Below, piece by piece: positions 18,047-27,320 of a stretch of DNA of 64,000 nt. Numbering within the stretch: position 1 is the stretch's first letter; each line of letters begins with the position of its first letter. Origin of the DNA: Lactobacillus sp. ESL0679. Its GTDB lineage: Bacteria > Bacillota > Bacilli > Lactobacillales > Lactobacillaceae. A program made the translations under genes and the position numbers. The notes below the pieces were generated by a model, which ran no database searches, was not told the origin of the DNA, and saw nothing but the letters and a program-made list of their open reading frames with translations. Location of the stretch: assembly GCF_029433515.1 (NCBI RefSeq), contig NZ_JAQTIG010000004.1, positions 124,001 through 188,000 of the forward strand, in the 5' to 3' direction.

Positions 18047-18697
18047 ATGTTAATTGCACCTTCGATTTTAAATGCGAATAATTTAAACCTCAAAAGTGAC
18101 ATTGCAGCAGCTGTTGCAGCTGGAATTAACCGGGTTCATATTGATATTATGGATGGCCACTTTGTACCTAATTTATCTTTTGGTCCGCAATTGGTCAGTG
18201 ATTTTAAGCGGGCATTTCCTGAAGTTACGGCAGAAATCCATTTAATGAGCGACAAGCCGGATATTTTTGTGCCAGCGTTTGTTAGTGCTGGCGCCGATTT
18301 AATTGAGCTGCATTATGAGGCGATGACTGAAGTAAAATTAGATAAGTGGCTAACTTATTTAAATCTGCATCATGTCAAAGCTGGTATTGTGCTTAGCCCC
18401 GATACGCCGATAACAGTCTTGCCTAAATTTGCAGCTAAGCTTGATCAAGTCTTATTAATGACTGTTTATCCAGGTTTTGGTGGGCAAAAGTTTATTCCAG
18501 AAATGATTGATAAAATTAATCGGGCCAATGAATTGCTGCAAGGCAAGCTGCCAATTGAGGTTGATGGCGGCATTGATGCCGAAACCGCCCAGATTGCTCA
18601 ATCTGCTGGAGCAAGTATTTTTGTTGCTGGTTCATATTTGTTTGGCAAGGGGCAAATTGCCAAACAGGTAGCAGAACTAACGGAGATATTGCGATGA
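18047..18697 (+). CDS. rpe: Ribulose-phosphate 3-epimerase
   Basis: A 216-residue TIM-barrel epimerase interconverting ribulose 5-phosphate and xylulose 5-phosphate. 'APSILNANN' opens the protein, 'HIDIMDGHFVPNLSFGP' holds metal and acid/base residues, and 'MTVYPGFGGQKF' plus 'EVDGGID' complete the site. Start ATG at 18047 follows AAGGAG. The stop overlaps the thiN start (ATGA). Confidence 0.95.
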   Translation: MLIAPSILNANNLNLKSDIAAAVAAGINRVHIDIMDGHFVPNLSFGPQLVSDFKRAFPEVTAEIHLMSDKPDIFVPAFVSAGADLIELHYEAMTEVKLDKWLTYLNLHHVKAGIVLSPDTPITVLPKFAAKLDQVLLMTVYPGFGGQKFIPEMIDKINRANELLQGKLPIEVDGGIDAETAQIAQSAGASIFVAGSYLFGKGQIAKQVAELTEILR

Positions 18698-19380
18698 AGG
18701 CAATTGCGTTATTAGGTGGTCCGGAAGCCGAATGGCCGCAAGAAATTAAGCAAATATTATTAACTGCAAAGTGTCGCGGCGATCTCTTGATAGGAGTTGA
18801 CCGCGGCAGTATTTTACTTGAGCAATTGGGTTTTACTCCTGATCTGGCAGTTGGTGATTTTGACTCCTTAAAGCAAAAAGAATTAACTAAAATTGCTTGT
18901 GATGTCCCAGATGTGCGTTATTCAGTCCCAGAAAAAGATTTCACCGATACCGAATTGATGATTAGGGATGTTTTTAACGATTATCAAGTTGAAAAACTAA
19001 CGCTGCTGGGTGCTACTGGTGGGCGTATTGATCATTTTTTGGTAAATTTGCTGATGTTGCTAAATCCGGCAGTTAATCAATTTGCCGAGCAAGTTGAAAT
19101 ATTGGACCGGCAAAACCTCATTAATTTTTATAATTCTGGCAGTCATGTTGTGTTGCGGCAAAAAGGTTACACCTATTTTGGCGTTGTTTCGCTTACAGCA
19201 GTAACGCAGTTAAATATTACTAATGCCAAATATAATTTGTTAGATTATGATGGTTCCTATCCGGTGGCATTTAGTTCTAACGAATTTTTGCCGCAGGCAA
19301 ATTCATTTAATTTGTCGTTTATCAAGGGGACTGTTGCTGTTATCCAAGCTAAAGATATTGATCGTTATCAAAATATTTAA
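18694..19380 (+). CDS. thiN: Thiamine diphosphokinase
   Basis: A 228-residue thiamine pyrophosphokinase producing thiamine diphosphate from thiamine and ATP. 'GVDRGSILLEQLGFTPDLAVGDFDSL' type region (key residues G, D, G, P, G, D, F, D, S) and 'EKDFTDTELMI', 'LGATGGRIDHFLVNL' are diagnostic. Its location after rsgA-rpe is the same as in Bacillus. Two terminators follow, one for each strand. Confidence 0.93.
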   Translation: MKAIALLGGPEAEWPQEIKQILLTAKCRGDLLIGVDRGSILLEQLGFTPDLAVGDFDSLKQKELTKIACDVPDVRYSVPEKDFTDTELMIRDVFNDYQVEKLTLLGATGGRIDHFLVNLLMLLNPAVNQFAEQVEILDRQNLINFYNSGSHVVLRQKGYTYFGVVSLTAVTQLNITNAKYNLLDYDGSYPVAFSSNEFLPQANSFNLSFIKGTVAVIQAKDIDRYQNI

Positions 19381-19382
19381 TT

Positions 19383-19423
19383 AAAAAAGCCAATTCCTAG
19401 AATTTCTAAGAATTGGCTTTTAA
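19383..19423 (+). terminator. Terminator after thiN
   Basis: A 12-bp stem (AAAAGCCAATTC, 19385-19396, with its complement at 19410-19421), ending in T residues; it closes the gmk-to-thiN gene block. Confidence 0.85.
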
Positions 19424-19434
19424 TTTAGCGTAAT

Positions 19435-19469
19435 AAAAAAACTGCTAGAAATTAATCCAGCAGTTTTTT
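19435..19469 (-). terminator. Terminator after rpmB
   Basis: Stem AAAAACTGCT/AGCAGTTTTT (19437-19446 with 19459-19468) lies just past the rpmB stop when read leftward. Confidence 0.82.
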
Positions 19470-19476
19470 ATGTATA

Positions 19477-19662
19477 TTAGGCACGAGTCACTTTACCAGA
19501 CTTCAAAGTCTTGGTTGAAACCCATACACGCTTTGGTTTACCATCAACAAGAATACGAACTTTTTGAAGGTTTGGCTTCCAAGCACGACGAGCTGAATTC
19601 AATGAGTGAGAACGTGTGTTACCAAAAGTGGTCTTTTTACCTGTAATATAATCTTTTGCCAT
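19477..19662 (-). CDS. rpmB: 50S ribosomal protein L28
   Basis: A 61-residue L28: '[20 protein letters not shown]' opens the protein and the basic '[13 protein letters not shown]' and '[14 protein letters not shown]' are typical. Only one cysteine-free form is seen (no CXXC zinc pairs). The ATG follows GGAGG. The gene is leftward and divergent from yloU, as in Bacillus. Confidence 0.96.
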   Translation of the reverse strand: MAKDYITGKKTTFGNTRSHSLNSARRAWKPNLQKVRILVDGKPKRVWVSTKTLKSGKVTRA

Positions 19663-19700
19663 TTGCTAAACCTCCTTTACTTGTGTTTTCATACTTATTT

Positions 19701-19729
19701 AAGATAGCATAACTTTTAGCGTAATGCAA
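19701..19729 (-). promoter_or_regulatory. Promoter of rpmB
   Basis: On the minus strand: -35 TTGCAT (19724-19729), 17-base spacer, -10 TATCTT (19701-19706). An overlapping alternative TTGTAG/TATGCT lies a few bases upstream. Confidence 0.55.
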
Positions 19730-19826
19730 CTACAAAAGTATTTTTTGTGAATGGATTTTGTATTTATCTTGGTTTACTATGATAAAATAGAATCATACAC
19801 AAGAAGCAATGAGACGGAGGATAAAC

Positions 19827-20189
19827 ATGGCTGTTAAAATCAAAACAAAAAACGGTTTGATTGATATTTCAAACGGAGTAATCGCAACTGTTGTTGGTAA
19901 TGCGGCTACGTCTAATTATGGCGTTGTTGGTATGGCGTCAAAGAACGCGATTCGTGACGGTGTTGACGTCATTTTGAACCGAGCAAATTACAAGCGTGGC
20001 GTTGTTGTTAAATCAGAAGATAATGAAATTACGGTTGATGTTTATATTATTGTCGGCTACGGCTTGAAGATTTCTGAAGTTAGTCGTAATGTACAAGACA
20101 GCGTTAAATTCAGTTTGAAGAATCAACTTGGAATTGACACAAGAGCTGTTAACGTAATCGTTCAAAGTGTTAAGGTACTTGACGAGTAA
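19827..20189 (+). CDS. yloU: Asp23/Gls24 family protein (YloU-like)
   Basis: A 120-residue Asp23/Gls24 protein containing 'SNGVIATVVGNAATSNYGVVGM', with V, A, G and V positions matching the paralogue at 401. In Firmicutes it always precedes fakA, which suggests a role linked to fatty acid use at the membrane, though no activity is assigned. The frame extends to 19809, but the ATG at 19827, 6 bases after CGGAGGA, is clearly the start. Confidence 0.87.
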   Translation: MAVKIKTKNGLIDISNGVIATVVGNAATSNYGVVGMASKNAIRDGVDVILNRANYKRGVVVKSEDNEITVDVYIIVGYGLKISEVSRNVQDSVKFSLKNQLGIDTRAVNVIVQSVKVLDE

Positions 20190-20210
20190 CTCAATCGGAG
20201 GTTTAGAATA

Positions 20211-21869
20211 TTGGTTTTAAAGGAAATAGATAGTAACAAATTTAGAGATATGGTACGAGTGGCTACTCACCGAATGGGGCGCAATGCCGAGTTTGTTAAC
20301 TCACTTAATGTGTTTCCAGTTCCTGATGGCGATACTGGTACTAACATGAATTTAACTATTGAAAGTGGTGCAAAGGCCGTTGCTCAAAATACCAGTACAA
20401 GTGTAGGCGATCTAACTGAAAGCTTGGCAAAAGGAATGCTTATGGGGGCTCGTGGTAATAGCGGCGTTATTTCCTCGCAGCTTTTTAGAGGCATTTATAA
20501 GGCCACTCAAGGCATGAAAACTTTAAATGCCCAGGAGCTTGCTAATGCATTTTCAAACGGTGTTGCGACAGCTTATAAAGCTGTAATGAAGCCCGTTGAA
20601 GGAACAATCTTGACGGTTGCGCGGGTGGCGGCTCAAGAGGGAGCAAATAAGGCTAACGAAACTGATGATGTTGAAAAAGTTATGGAAGCAATTGTCAATG
20701 GTGCCAAGAAGTCTTTGAAGACGACACCTGACTTGTTGCCAGTTTTGAAGCAAGTTGGCGTTGTTGACTCTGGTGGTCAAGGATTACTCTTTATCTATGA
20801 AGGCTTTTTAGAAGGTATTTTGGGTGAGAGTTTTGCTGATCGCTACCAGCCAGATGAAGGCGAAATGGACGAAATGATTAATGCCATGCACCATCAATCA
20901 GTGCAGACGCAATTGTCAACGCAAGATATTAAAAATGGTTACTGTACTGAAATCATGGTTGATTTGACCGCTGATATTCCAGATAAAAAGCCGTTTAATC
21001 TGGAAGAATTCAGAAATCATTTGTCTGAGCTTGGAGACTCGTTATTAGCTGTTTCCGATGATGAAGTTGCTAAGGTTCACGTTCATACTGAACATCCTGG
21101 TGATGTTTTCTTATACGGCAGTCAGTTTGGTCAATTAGGCAAAATCAAGATTGATAACATGCGGATTCAGCACGAAACGATTGTTAACGATAGTGATGAA
21201 CAACAAGAAAGCGTTGATTTTGCAGTGATCGCTGTGGCTTCTGGTAATGGTATTCGCAAGTTATTTGAAAGCGAAGGCGTTAACCGCATTATTTCTGGTG
21301 GTCAAACGATGAACCCATCAACTCAAGATATTATTGACGCTATTAAAAAATCTGGTGCGCAAAAAGCAATTGTGCTGCCAAATAACGGCAATATTGTGAT
21401 GGCTGCCAAGCAGGCCGCTGAAGTTAGCGACATTCCTGTTGGTATTGTGCCTACTAAGACTATTTCGCAAGGTTTAACGGCAATGCTTTCCTTTGATCCT
21501 GACTTGTCAGTTGAGGAAAATGTTGACAGCATGACCGAAGACCTTGATACCGTTGTTTCTGGTGAAGTGACGCAAGCTAACCGTGATACAACAATTAATG
21601 ACGTTGAAGTCCATGCTAATGATTATCTGGGGATTATTAATGGTGACATTGAAGTAGATAATCCTGATTTGGTAACAGCGGCGATTAATATGGTTGAAAA
21701 AATGCTGGATGAGGATTCAGAAATTATCACAATTATGTTTGGTCGTGATTCCAATAAGAAGCAGGCTGAACAAGTAGTAGATGGTTTAAAGGCAAATCAC
21801 GATGATCTTGAATTTGAAGTTCATGATGGTGGCCAACCAGTTTATAATTTCTTGGTTTCTGTTGAATAA
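20211..21869 (+). CDS. fakA: Fatty acid kinase catalytic subunit (DAK2 domain)
   Basis: A 552-residue FakA/YloV protein. The N-terminal DAK2 kinase domain (about 10-205) has 'FPVPDGDTGTNM' and 'MGARGNSGVISSQ', which bind ATP and metals. The middle and C-terminal parts bind the FakB carrier that holds the fatty acid. It makes acyl-phosphate for PlsX or PlsY. No fakB is in the window. The start is TTG at 20211, 9 bases after CGGAGG. Confidence 0.92.
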   Translation: MVLKEIDSNKFRDMVRVATHRMGRNAEFVNSLNVFPVPDGDTGTNMNLTIESGAKAVAQNTSTSVGDLTESLAKGMLMGARGNSGVISSQLFRGIYKATQGMKTLNAQELANAFSNGVATAYKAVMKPVEGTILTVARVAAQEGANKANETDDVEKVMEAIVNGAKKSLKTTPDLLPVLKQVGVVDSGGQGLLFIYEGFLEGILGESFADRYQPDEGEMDEMINAMHHQSVQTQLSTQDIKNGYCTEIMVDLTADIPDKKPFNLEEFRNHLSELGDSLLAVSDDEVAKVHVHTEHPGDVFLYGSQFGQLGKIKIDNMRIQHETIVNDSDEQQESVDFAVIAVASGNGIRKLFESEGVNRIISGGQTMNPSTQDIIDAIKKSGAQKAIVLPNNGNIVMAAKQAAEVSDIPVGIVPTKTISQGLTAMLSFDPDLSVEENVDSMTEDLDTVVSGEVTQANRDTTINDVEVHANDYLGIINGDIEVDNPDLVTAAINMVEKMLDEDSEIITIMFGRDSNKKQAEQVVDGLKANHDDLEFEVHDGGQPVYNFLVSVE

Positions 21870-21872
21870 AAG

Positions 21873-23909
21873 ATGAATACACAAGCATTATTTGCTCCGG
21901 TAACAGATTTAAAAGGGGTCGGTACTAAAACGGCAGCTGCATTAGGCAGTTTAGGCATTTATAGTATCTATGACTTACTATTTTATTTTCCGTTTCGCTA
22001 TGATGAACTGCAAACAATGCCTCTTGACCAGATCATGGATGGCCAGAAGGTAATGTTAAAAGGGATTGTGGCTACAGAAGCTTTTGTTAGCCGTTTTGGT
22101 TATAAAAAGAGCCGGCTTAGTTTTAAAATATGGATTGACCATGATATTGTCATGGTCAATTTTTTTAACCAACCATGGTTAAAGGACAAAATCGAAATTG
22201 GCAAAGAAGTAGCTGTTTATGGTAAATATGCGGTGGCGCGGCAAAGTCTATCTGGCTTCAAGTTTGTTGCTGCTAAGGAACACGACAGCGGGATGGCGCC
22301 AATTTATCCGGTTAATCGACATTTACGCCAGAAAAAATTGGTTGAACTAATTAATTTGGCGTTAACCGATTATTTACCGCTGGTTGAAGACGTGGTTCCT
22401 GAGGCAATCAGGCAAAAATACCGTTTATTGTCGGAACAAGAAATTGTCGTTAAAATGCACCATCCCAAAAATGGCCGTGAGGCAGAGTTGGCCAAAAGAA
22501 GTGCAATTTTTCGTGAATTTTTCATTTTTCAAACGGAATTAGCCCAGCTTGCTCATGGCAATGCCAAGCATCAGGGAATTCCTAAAAAATATGATTTGGC
22601 AGAAGTTGCCAAATTAACCACATTGCTGCCATTTGAGCTTTCGGCTGATCAAAAACAGGTGGTTAACGAAATTTTTGCGGATTTACATTCCTCAAGGCAA
22701 ATGCAAAGACTGCTTCAAGGGGATGTCGGTTCGGGTAAGACGGTCGTGGCCGTTTATGCGATTTTTGCGGCGGTAACTGCCGGCTATCAGGCAGCCTTGA
22801 TGGTGCCAACCGAAATTTTGGCAACGCAACATTTTAAAAAAATCGACGAGCTGCTTAGACCACTTGGCGTGCGGGTTGCCTTATTGACGGGAACAACTAA
22901 AACATTGGAGCGGCGCGAAATTTACCGCGAACTAACTGATGGCACAATTAACGTTGTAATTGGAACGCACGCCTTGATTCAATCCAAGGTGATCTTTAAA
23001 AAATTAGGCTTGGTAATTATTGACGAGCAACACCGCTTTGGCGTTAGTCAGCGGCAAGCATTGATCAACAAAGGTCCCAGTCCCGACATTTTGGCAATGA
23101 CGGCAACACCAATTCCGCGAACGTTAGCCTTAACAGTTTATGGTGAAACAACGGTATCGGAAATTCGCCACCTGCCAGCAGGTCGCAAGCAGATTATTTC
23201 TGCTTGGAAGACCAGCAGCCAAATGGATGAGGTATACCAGTTGATGCGCCAGCAGCTTGAACAAGGCTTCCAGATTTATGCGGTTACGCCGCTGATTACT
23301 GAGTCTGAGGCAGTCGATTTAAAAAACGCAGAGCAGTTACATGCTAAGCTCAGTCATGATTTTCCTAACCAGCAGGTTGTGCTGCTGCATGGCCAGATGC
23401 CGGGTACCAAAAAAGATGAGATTATGACTGAATTTGCGGCTGGTAAAATCAATATTTTGGTTGCGACAAGTGTAATTGAGGTTGGTGTCGATGTTGCTAA
23501 CGCCAATATGATGATTATTTACAATGCTGATCGCTTCGGCATCAGTCAGTTGCACCAGCTGCGTGGTCGAATTGGCCGAGGTCAGACGCAAAGCTACTGT
23601 ATTTTCATGGCTGACCCTAAAACTGACGCGGGAAAAGCTCGGATGCAGATTATTTCTTCAACAACTGATGGTTTTAAACTAGCTGAGGAAGATTTAAAAA
23701 TGCGGGGCGAAGGCGACTTGTTTGGTAAGGCTCAATCAGGTTTGCCTGAATTTCAGGTTGGCAATGTCGTTAATAATTATGAAACTCTGGTTGTGGCACA
23801 GAATGTGGCTAAATCCTTAGTTGAACAGGATCCGGAATTGACCGCTGCTGCTCATCAGACTTTAAAACAGGTGCTTGATTACAAGCAGCTGCAGCAAGAG
23901 AGAACATAG
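21873..23909 (+). CDS. recG: ATP-dependent DNA helicase RecG
   Basis: A 678-residue branch-migration helicase. The N-terminal wedge (OB) domain covers about residues 1-170; 'GDVGSGKTVVAVYAIF' (near 285), 'IIDEQHRFGV' and 'RIGRGQTQSYC' form the motor. It remodels stalled forks and Holliday junctions. The ATG is 3 bases after the fakA stop with a weak ribosome binding site. In Bacillus sdaAB lies between fakA and recG; not here. Confidence 0.95.
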   Translation: MNTQALFAPVTDLKGVGTKTAAALGSLGIYSIYDLLFYFPFRYDELQTMPLDQIMDGQKVMLKGIVATEAFVSRFGYKKSRLSFKIWIDHDIVMVNFFNQPWLKDKIEIGKEVAVYGKYAVARQSLSGFKFVAAKEHDSGMAPIYPVNRHLRQKKLVELINLALTDYLPLVEDVVPEAIRQKYRLLSEQEIVVKMHHPKNGREAELAKRSAIFREFFIFQTELAQLAHGNAKHQGIPKKYDLAEVAKLTTLLPFELSADQKQVVNEIFADLHSSRQMQRLLQGDVGSGKTVVAVYAIFAAVTAGYQAALMVPTEILATQHFKKIDELLRPLGVRVALLTGTTKTLERREIYRELTDGTINVVIGTHALIQSKVIFKKLGLVIIDEQHRFGVSQRQALINKGPSPDILAMTATPIPRTLALTVYGETTVSEIRHLPAGRKQIISAWKTSSQMDEVYQLMRQQLEQGFQIYAVTPLITESEAVDLKNAEQLHAKLSHDFPNQQVVLLHGQMPGTKKDEIMTEFAAGKINILVATSVIEVGVDVANANMMIIYNADRFGISQLHQLRGRIGRGQTQSYCIFMADPKTDAGKARMQIISSTTDGFKLAEEDLKMRGEGDLFGKAQSGLPEFQVGNVVNNYETLVVAQNVAKSLVEQDPELTAAAHQTLKQVLDYKQLQQERT

Positions 23910-23926
23910 AAAAGATTGTGATAATA

Positions 23927-24925
23927 ATGAGAACAATTGCAATAGATGCGATGGGCGGCGAAAACGCACCCGAAGCAATCGTTAAGGCTGTTTTACAGGC
24001 CAAAGCAGAGTTAACCCAAACGAAATTTATTTTGTTTGGTGATGCAAAAAAAATCAACAAATTGATCGGTTCCGATAAAGACCGAGTTGAAGTTGTTGCG
24101 ACGACTGAAATTATCAAGGATGAAGATGAACCGGTAAAGGCAATTCGCAGTAAAAAGGATTCTTCATTGGTAGTAGCTGCGCGCTATGTTAAAGAGGGCA
24201 AAGCTGATGCCTTGCTATCATTGGGTAACACCGGGGCACTCTTATCTTGCGGGATTTTTATTATTGGCCGAATTAAAGGTATTGCGCGGCCCGGCTTAAT
24301 GCCAACCTTGCCAGTGAAAAATTCTGACGATGGCTTCAACATGATTGATGTTGGTGCTAATGCTAAGACCAAGCCCGAATACATTTTGGCATGGGCTAAG
24401 ATGGCTGCTTATTATGCCGAAAAGGTGCGCGGAATTAATAATCCTCGTGTCGCCCTCTTAAATAACGGTGCCGAAAGCGACAAGGGTGACGACGTTCATC
24501 AGGCCGCTTATCAGCTGCTTCTTGATAGCAAGCTAAATTTTGTTGGTAACATTGAGGGCAATGAATTACTTGAAGGCAATGCCGATGTGGTTGCTACCGA
24601 TGGTTTTACCGGCAATGCCGTCTTAAAAAATATCGAGGGTACCTCTAGCGTGTTAATTCATTTACTTAAAGACAGCCTCTTAAATAATGGCCTGAAAGCA
24701 AAAGTTGGGGCATTATTGATTAAAAATGCGCTGAAAGGATTAATTTCAAAATTTGATACGGCAAAATATGGTGGTGCCGTCTTACTTGGTGTGAATGCGC
24801 CAGTTGTTAAGACTCATGGTCGTTCTGGTCAAAGAGCTATCTATTTTACACTTAAGCAGATTGATAAAATCTTGGAAGAAAAAATTATTGATGAATTTAA
24901 AGCAGAATTTTCCGCTGCTGAATAA
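23927..24925 (+). CDS. plsX: Phosphate acyltransferase PlsX
   Basis: A 332-residue enzyme forming acyl-phosphate from acyl-ACP for phospholipid synthesis. 'IAIDAMGGENAPEAIVKA' and 'LSLGNTGALLSCG' plus 'ATDGFTGNAVLK' are characteristic. An in-frame GTG at 23918 would add 3 residues; the ATG at 23927 gives the standard N-terminus, and neither has a strong ribosome binding site. In Bacillus fapR precedes plsX, and fabD and fabG follow; here acpP follows directly. Confidence 0.94.
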   Translation: MRTIAIDAMGGENAPEAIVKAVLQAKAELTQTKFILFGDAKKINKLIGSDKDRVEVVATTEIIKDEDEPVKAIRSKKDSSLVVAARYVKEGKADALLSLGNTGALLSCGIFIIGRIKGIARPGLMPTLPVKNSDDGFNMIDVGANAKTKPEYILAWAKMAAYYAEKVRGINNPRVALLNNGAESDKGDDVHQAAYQLLLDSKLNFVGNIEGNELLEGNADVVATDGFTGNAVLKNIEGTSSVLIHLLKDSLLNNGLKAKVGALLIKNALKGLISKFDTAKYGGAVLLGVNAPVVKTHGRSGQRAIYFTLKQIDKILEEKIIDEFKAEFSAAE

Positions 24926-24935
24926 TTAATTAAGG

Positions 24936-24941
24936 TATAAT
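24936..24941 (+). promoter_or_regulatory. Possible -10 box upstream of acpP
   Basis: TATAAT between plsX and acpP, 26 bases before the acpP start. No good -35 is visible, so independent transcription of acpP is only a possibility. Confidence 0.35.
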
Positions 24942-24966
24942 TAAGAACAATAAGGAGAAACAAATA

Positions 24967-25209
24967 ATGACAGAAGAACAAATTTTTTCAAAAATTAGCA
25001 GTATTTTAGCCGAAAATTTTGAAGTAGATAAAGACAAAATTACTAACGATACTAACTTTACCAGTGACTTGGACGCTGATTCCATCGATTTAGTTGAATT
25101 CATTTTGCAGCTTGAAGATGAATTTGGCGCCGAGATTTCTGATGAAGATGCCGAAAAAATTAAAACAGTCGGTGATGCCGTTAATTACGTGGCTGCACAC
25201 CAAAATTAA
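24967..25209 (+). CDS. acpP: Acyl carrier protein
   Basis: An 80-residue ACP. The phosphopantetheine serine lies in 'DLDADSIDLVEFI' (residue 39), where Ile replaces the more usual Leu of the DSL motif. It is strongly acidic and all-helical. ATG follows AAGGAGAAACAAATA. Adjacent to plsX, the enzyme that draws on acyl-ACP. A second ACP in the fab cluster elsewhere is likely in lactobacilli but cannot be seen here. Confidence 0.93.
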   Translation: MTEEQIFSKISSILAENFEVDKDKITNDTNFTSDLDADSIDLVEFILQLEDEFGAEISDEDAEKIKTVGDAVNYVAAHQN

Positions 25210-25232
25210 TTTCTAAAAATTCAGTTTGATAT

Positions 25233-25261
25233 TTGCATGAAGCTAACTTGATGTATATAAT
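25233..25261 (+). promoter_or_regulatory. Promoter of the opp operon
   Basis: -35 TTGCAT (25233-25238), 17-base spacer, perfect -10 TATAAT (25256-25261). oppD starts about 69 bases after the -10, leaving an AT-rich leader of about 60 bases. Confidence 0.65.
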
Positions 25262-25329
25262 TAGAAATTAAATAAATTTATTAAATATCTCTAATAAATT
25301 TTCGCAAAAATTGAGAGGGGAAATGACCT

Positions 25330-26349
25330 TTGGAAAAACAAAGTGATCTCTTGCTAGATATCCAGCATTTGCATACTGCATACCGTCTACATGGGAAATT
25401 TTATGATGCTGCTGATGATATAAATATTACTCTGAAGCGTGACGAAATTTTATCAGTTGTAGGTGAGTCTGGTTGTGGTAAGAGTACAATTGCTGCAAGC
25501 ATTATTGGCTTGTACGACCATAAAAACACAAAAGTAACTGGTGATATTCTCTATAACGAATTGAACTTGGTGGGTTTGAACGAAGCTCTGTTTAACAAGA
25601 TTCGTGGTAATAAGATCGGAATGATTTTTCAAGATCCATTGGCAAGTCTTAATCCGTTAATGAGAGTTGGCGATCAGGTAGCTGAAACCTTGTATTACCA
25701 CACTGATATGAACGAAAAGGCGCGTCATGAACGCGTTATTGAGTTATTTAATCAAGTTGGGATGCCTAAACCTGAGGAAATGTACTCAATGTACCCACAT
25801 GAATTATCAGGTGGGTTGCGTCAACGGGTTGTGATTGCAATGGCAGTTGCATGTAAGCCGGAAATCATCATTGCCGACGAACCGACTACTGCACTTGACG
25901 TAACGATTCAGGCGCAAATTCTGGATTTACTCGAAGATATTCAAAAGCAATCACATTCTGGAATTATTTTGATTACGCACGACCTTGGCGTTGTTGCTGA
26001 AACAGCTGATGAAGTTGCCGTAATGTATGGTGGTCAGATTGTTGAAAAGGCTGATGTTAAAACAATTTTTAGTCATCCGTTGCACCCATATACCCGTTCT
26101 TTATTGAACTCAATGCCGCAATCAGATGATGAAAGCGAAGATTTGCATGTTATCCAAGGGACTGTTCCGTCATTGCAAAATATGCCGAGAACAGGTGATC
26201 GGTTTGCTCCGAGAATCCCGTGGATTCCTGAGAGTGACCACGAAGAAAATCCAACTATGCATGAAGTCGAACCTGGACACTGGGTCAGATGTATATGCTG
26301 GAAGACATTCCACTTCCAAGATCAAGATGCTGCAGTAAGTGGGGAGTAA
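25330..26349 (+). CDS. oppD: Oligopeptide ABC transporter ATP-binding protein OppD
   Basis: A 339-residue ATPase powering peptide import. Walker A 'GESGCGKSTIAA', signature 'LSGGLRQRVVIAMAVA' and Walker B 'IIIADEPTTALDV' are intact, and the C-terminal oligopeptide transporter extension ends in 'WVRCICW'. Start is TTG at 25330, a little after GAGAGGGGAAATGACCT. Three bases separate it from oppF. Confidence 0.95.
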   Translation: MEKQSDLLLDIQHLHTAYRLHGKFYDAADDINITLKRDEILSVVGESGCGKSTIAASIIGLYDHKNTKVTGDILYNELNLVGLNEALFNKIRGNKIGMIFQDPLASLNPLMRVGDQVAETLYYHTDMNEKARHERVIELFNQVGMPKPEEMYSMYPHELSGGLRQRVVIAMAVACKPEIIIADEPTTALDVTIQAQILDLLEDIQKQSHSGIILITHDLGVVAETADEVAVMYGGQIVEKADVKTIFSHPLHPYTRSLLNSMPQSDDESEDLHVIQGTVPSLQNMPRTGDRFAPRIPWIPESDHEENPTMHEVEPGHWVRCICWKTFHFQDQDAAVSGE

Positions 26350-26352
26350 TTT

Positions 26353-27318
26353 ATGGCTAAAGAAATTATTCAAGTAAAAAACCTAAAAGTTCACTATCCA
26401 ATTCGGAGTGGCTTTTGGAACAGAATTACTGATTATGTGCGTGCCGTTGATGATATCAGCATTACAATTAATGAGGGTGAAACTTACGGCTTAATTGGTG
26501 AATCTGGTTCTGGTAAATCAACTACTGGTAAGGCAATTGTTGGGGTTGAACCCGTTACTAGCGGTCAGATTATTTATAAAGGCGTTGACATTACTAAAGC
26601 TAAGAATAGACGTCAGTTGAACTACAATAAAGATGTTCAGATGATTTTCCAGGATTCAATGTCTAGTTTGAACCCGCGTAAAAGAATTGAAGATATTATT
26701 GCAGAACCAATCCGTAACTTCGAAAACTTAACTACTGATCAAGAACGTGACCGTGTGCAGGAACTGCTTGATATTGTTGGGATGCCTAGTGATGCGATTT
26801 ATAAATATCCGCATGAATTTTCCGGTGGTCAAAGACAGAGAATTGGGGTTGCCCGTGCGGTAGCGACAAATCCAAGGCTGATTGTAGCAGATGAACCTAC
26901 CAGCGCTTTGGACTTGTCGGTTCAGGCTCAGGTTTTAAACTTCATGAAGCATATTCAGCAGCAATATAATATTGCATATCTGTTTATTTCACACGACTTG
27001 GGTGTTGTTAAGCACATGTCTGAGAACTTGGCAATCATGCACCGTGGTCGTTTAGTTGAAATTGGTACCCGTGAGGATATTTATAATAATCCAATTCATA
27101 TTTATACCAAGCGGCTGCTTTCTGCAATTCCTAAGGTTGATGTTGAACACCGTGAGGAACACAAGAAGGAACGTAATCGGGTTGAACAAGAATTTCAAAA
27201 TGACCAGAGTGCTTGGTACGATAAAGACGGTCGTGTTTATCCATTACAACATGTATCTGGCAAGCATTTTGTTGCCTTGCCGCCAGAACAAGTAAATCAA
27301 GAAAAGGAGAGTGACTAA
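26353..27318 (+). CDS. oppF: Oligopeptide ABC transporter ATP-binding protein OppF
   Basis: A 321-residue partner ATPase of OppD. Walker A 'GESGSGKSTTGKA', signature 'FSGGQRQRIGVARAVA', Walker B 'LIVADEPTSALDL' and the H-loop 'FISHDLGVV' are complete. ATG follows TGGGGAGTAATTT at the oppD end. OppD and OppF form the heterodimeric motor below the OppB/OppC channel. Confidence 0.95.
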   Translation: MAKEIIQVKNLKVHYPIRSGFWNRITDYVRAVDDISITINEGETYGLIGESGSGKSTTGKAIVGVEPVTSGQIIYKGVDITKAKNRRQLNYNKDVQMIFQDSMSSLNPRKRIEDIIAEPIRNFENLTTDQERDRVQELLDIVGMPSDAIYKYPHEFSGGQRQRIGVARAVATNPRLIVADEPTSALDLSVQAQVLNFMKHIQQQYNIAYLFISHDLGVVKHMSENLAIMHRGRLVEIGTREDIYNNPIHIYTKRLLSAIPKVDVEHREEHKKERNRVEQEFQNDQSAWYDKDGRVYPLQHVSGKHFVALPPEQVNQEKESD

Positions 27319-27320
27319 AA

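Noticed and set aside
26281..26349. Iron-sulphur cluster in the OppD C-terminus
   Set aside because: Only two close cysteines (RCICW) are present, not the four needed.
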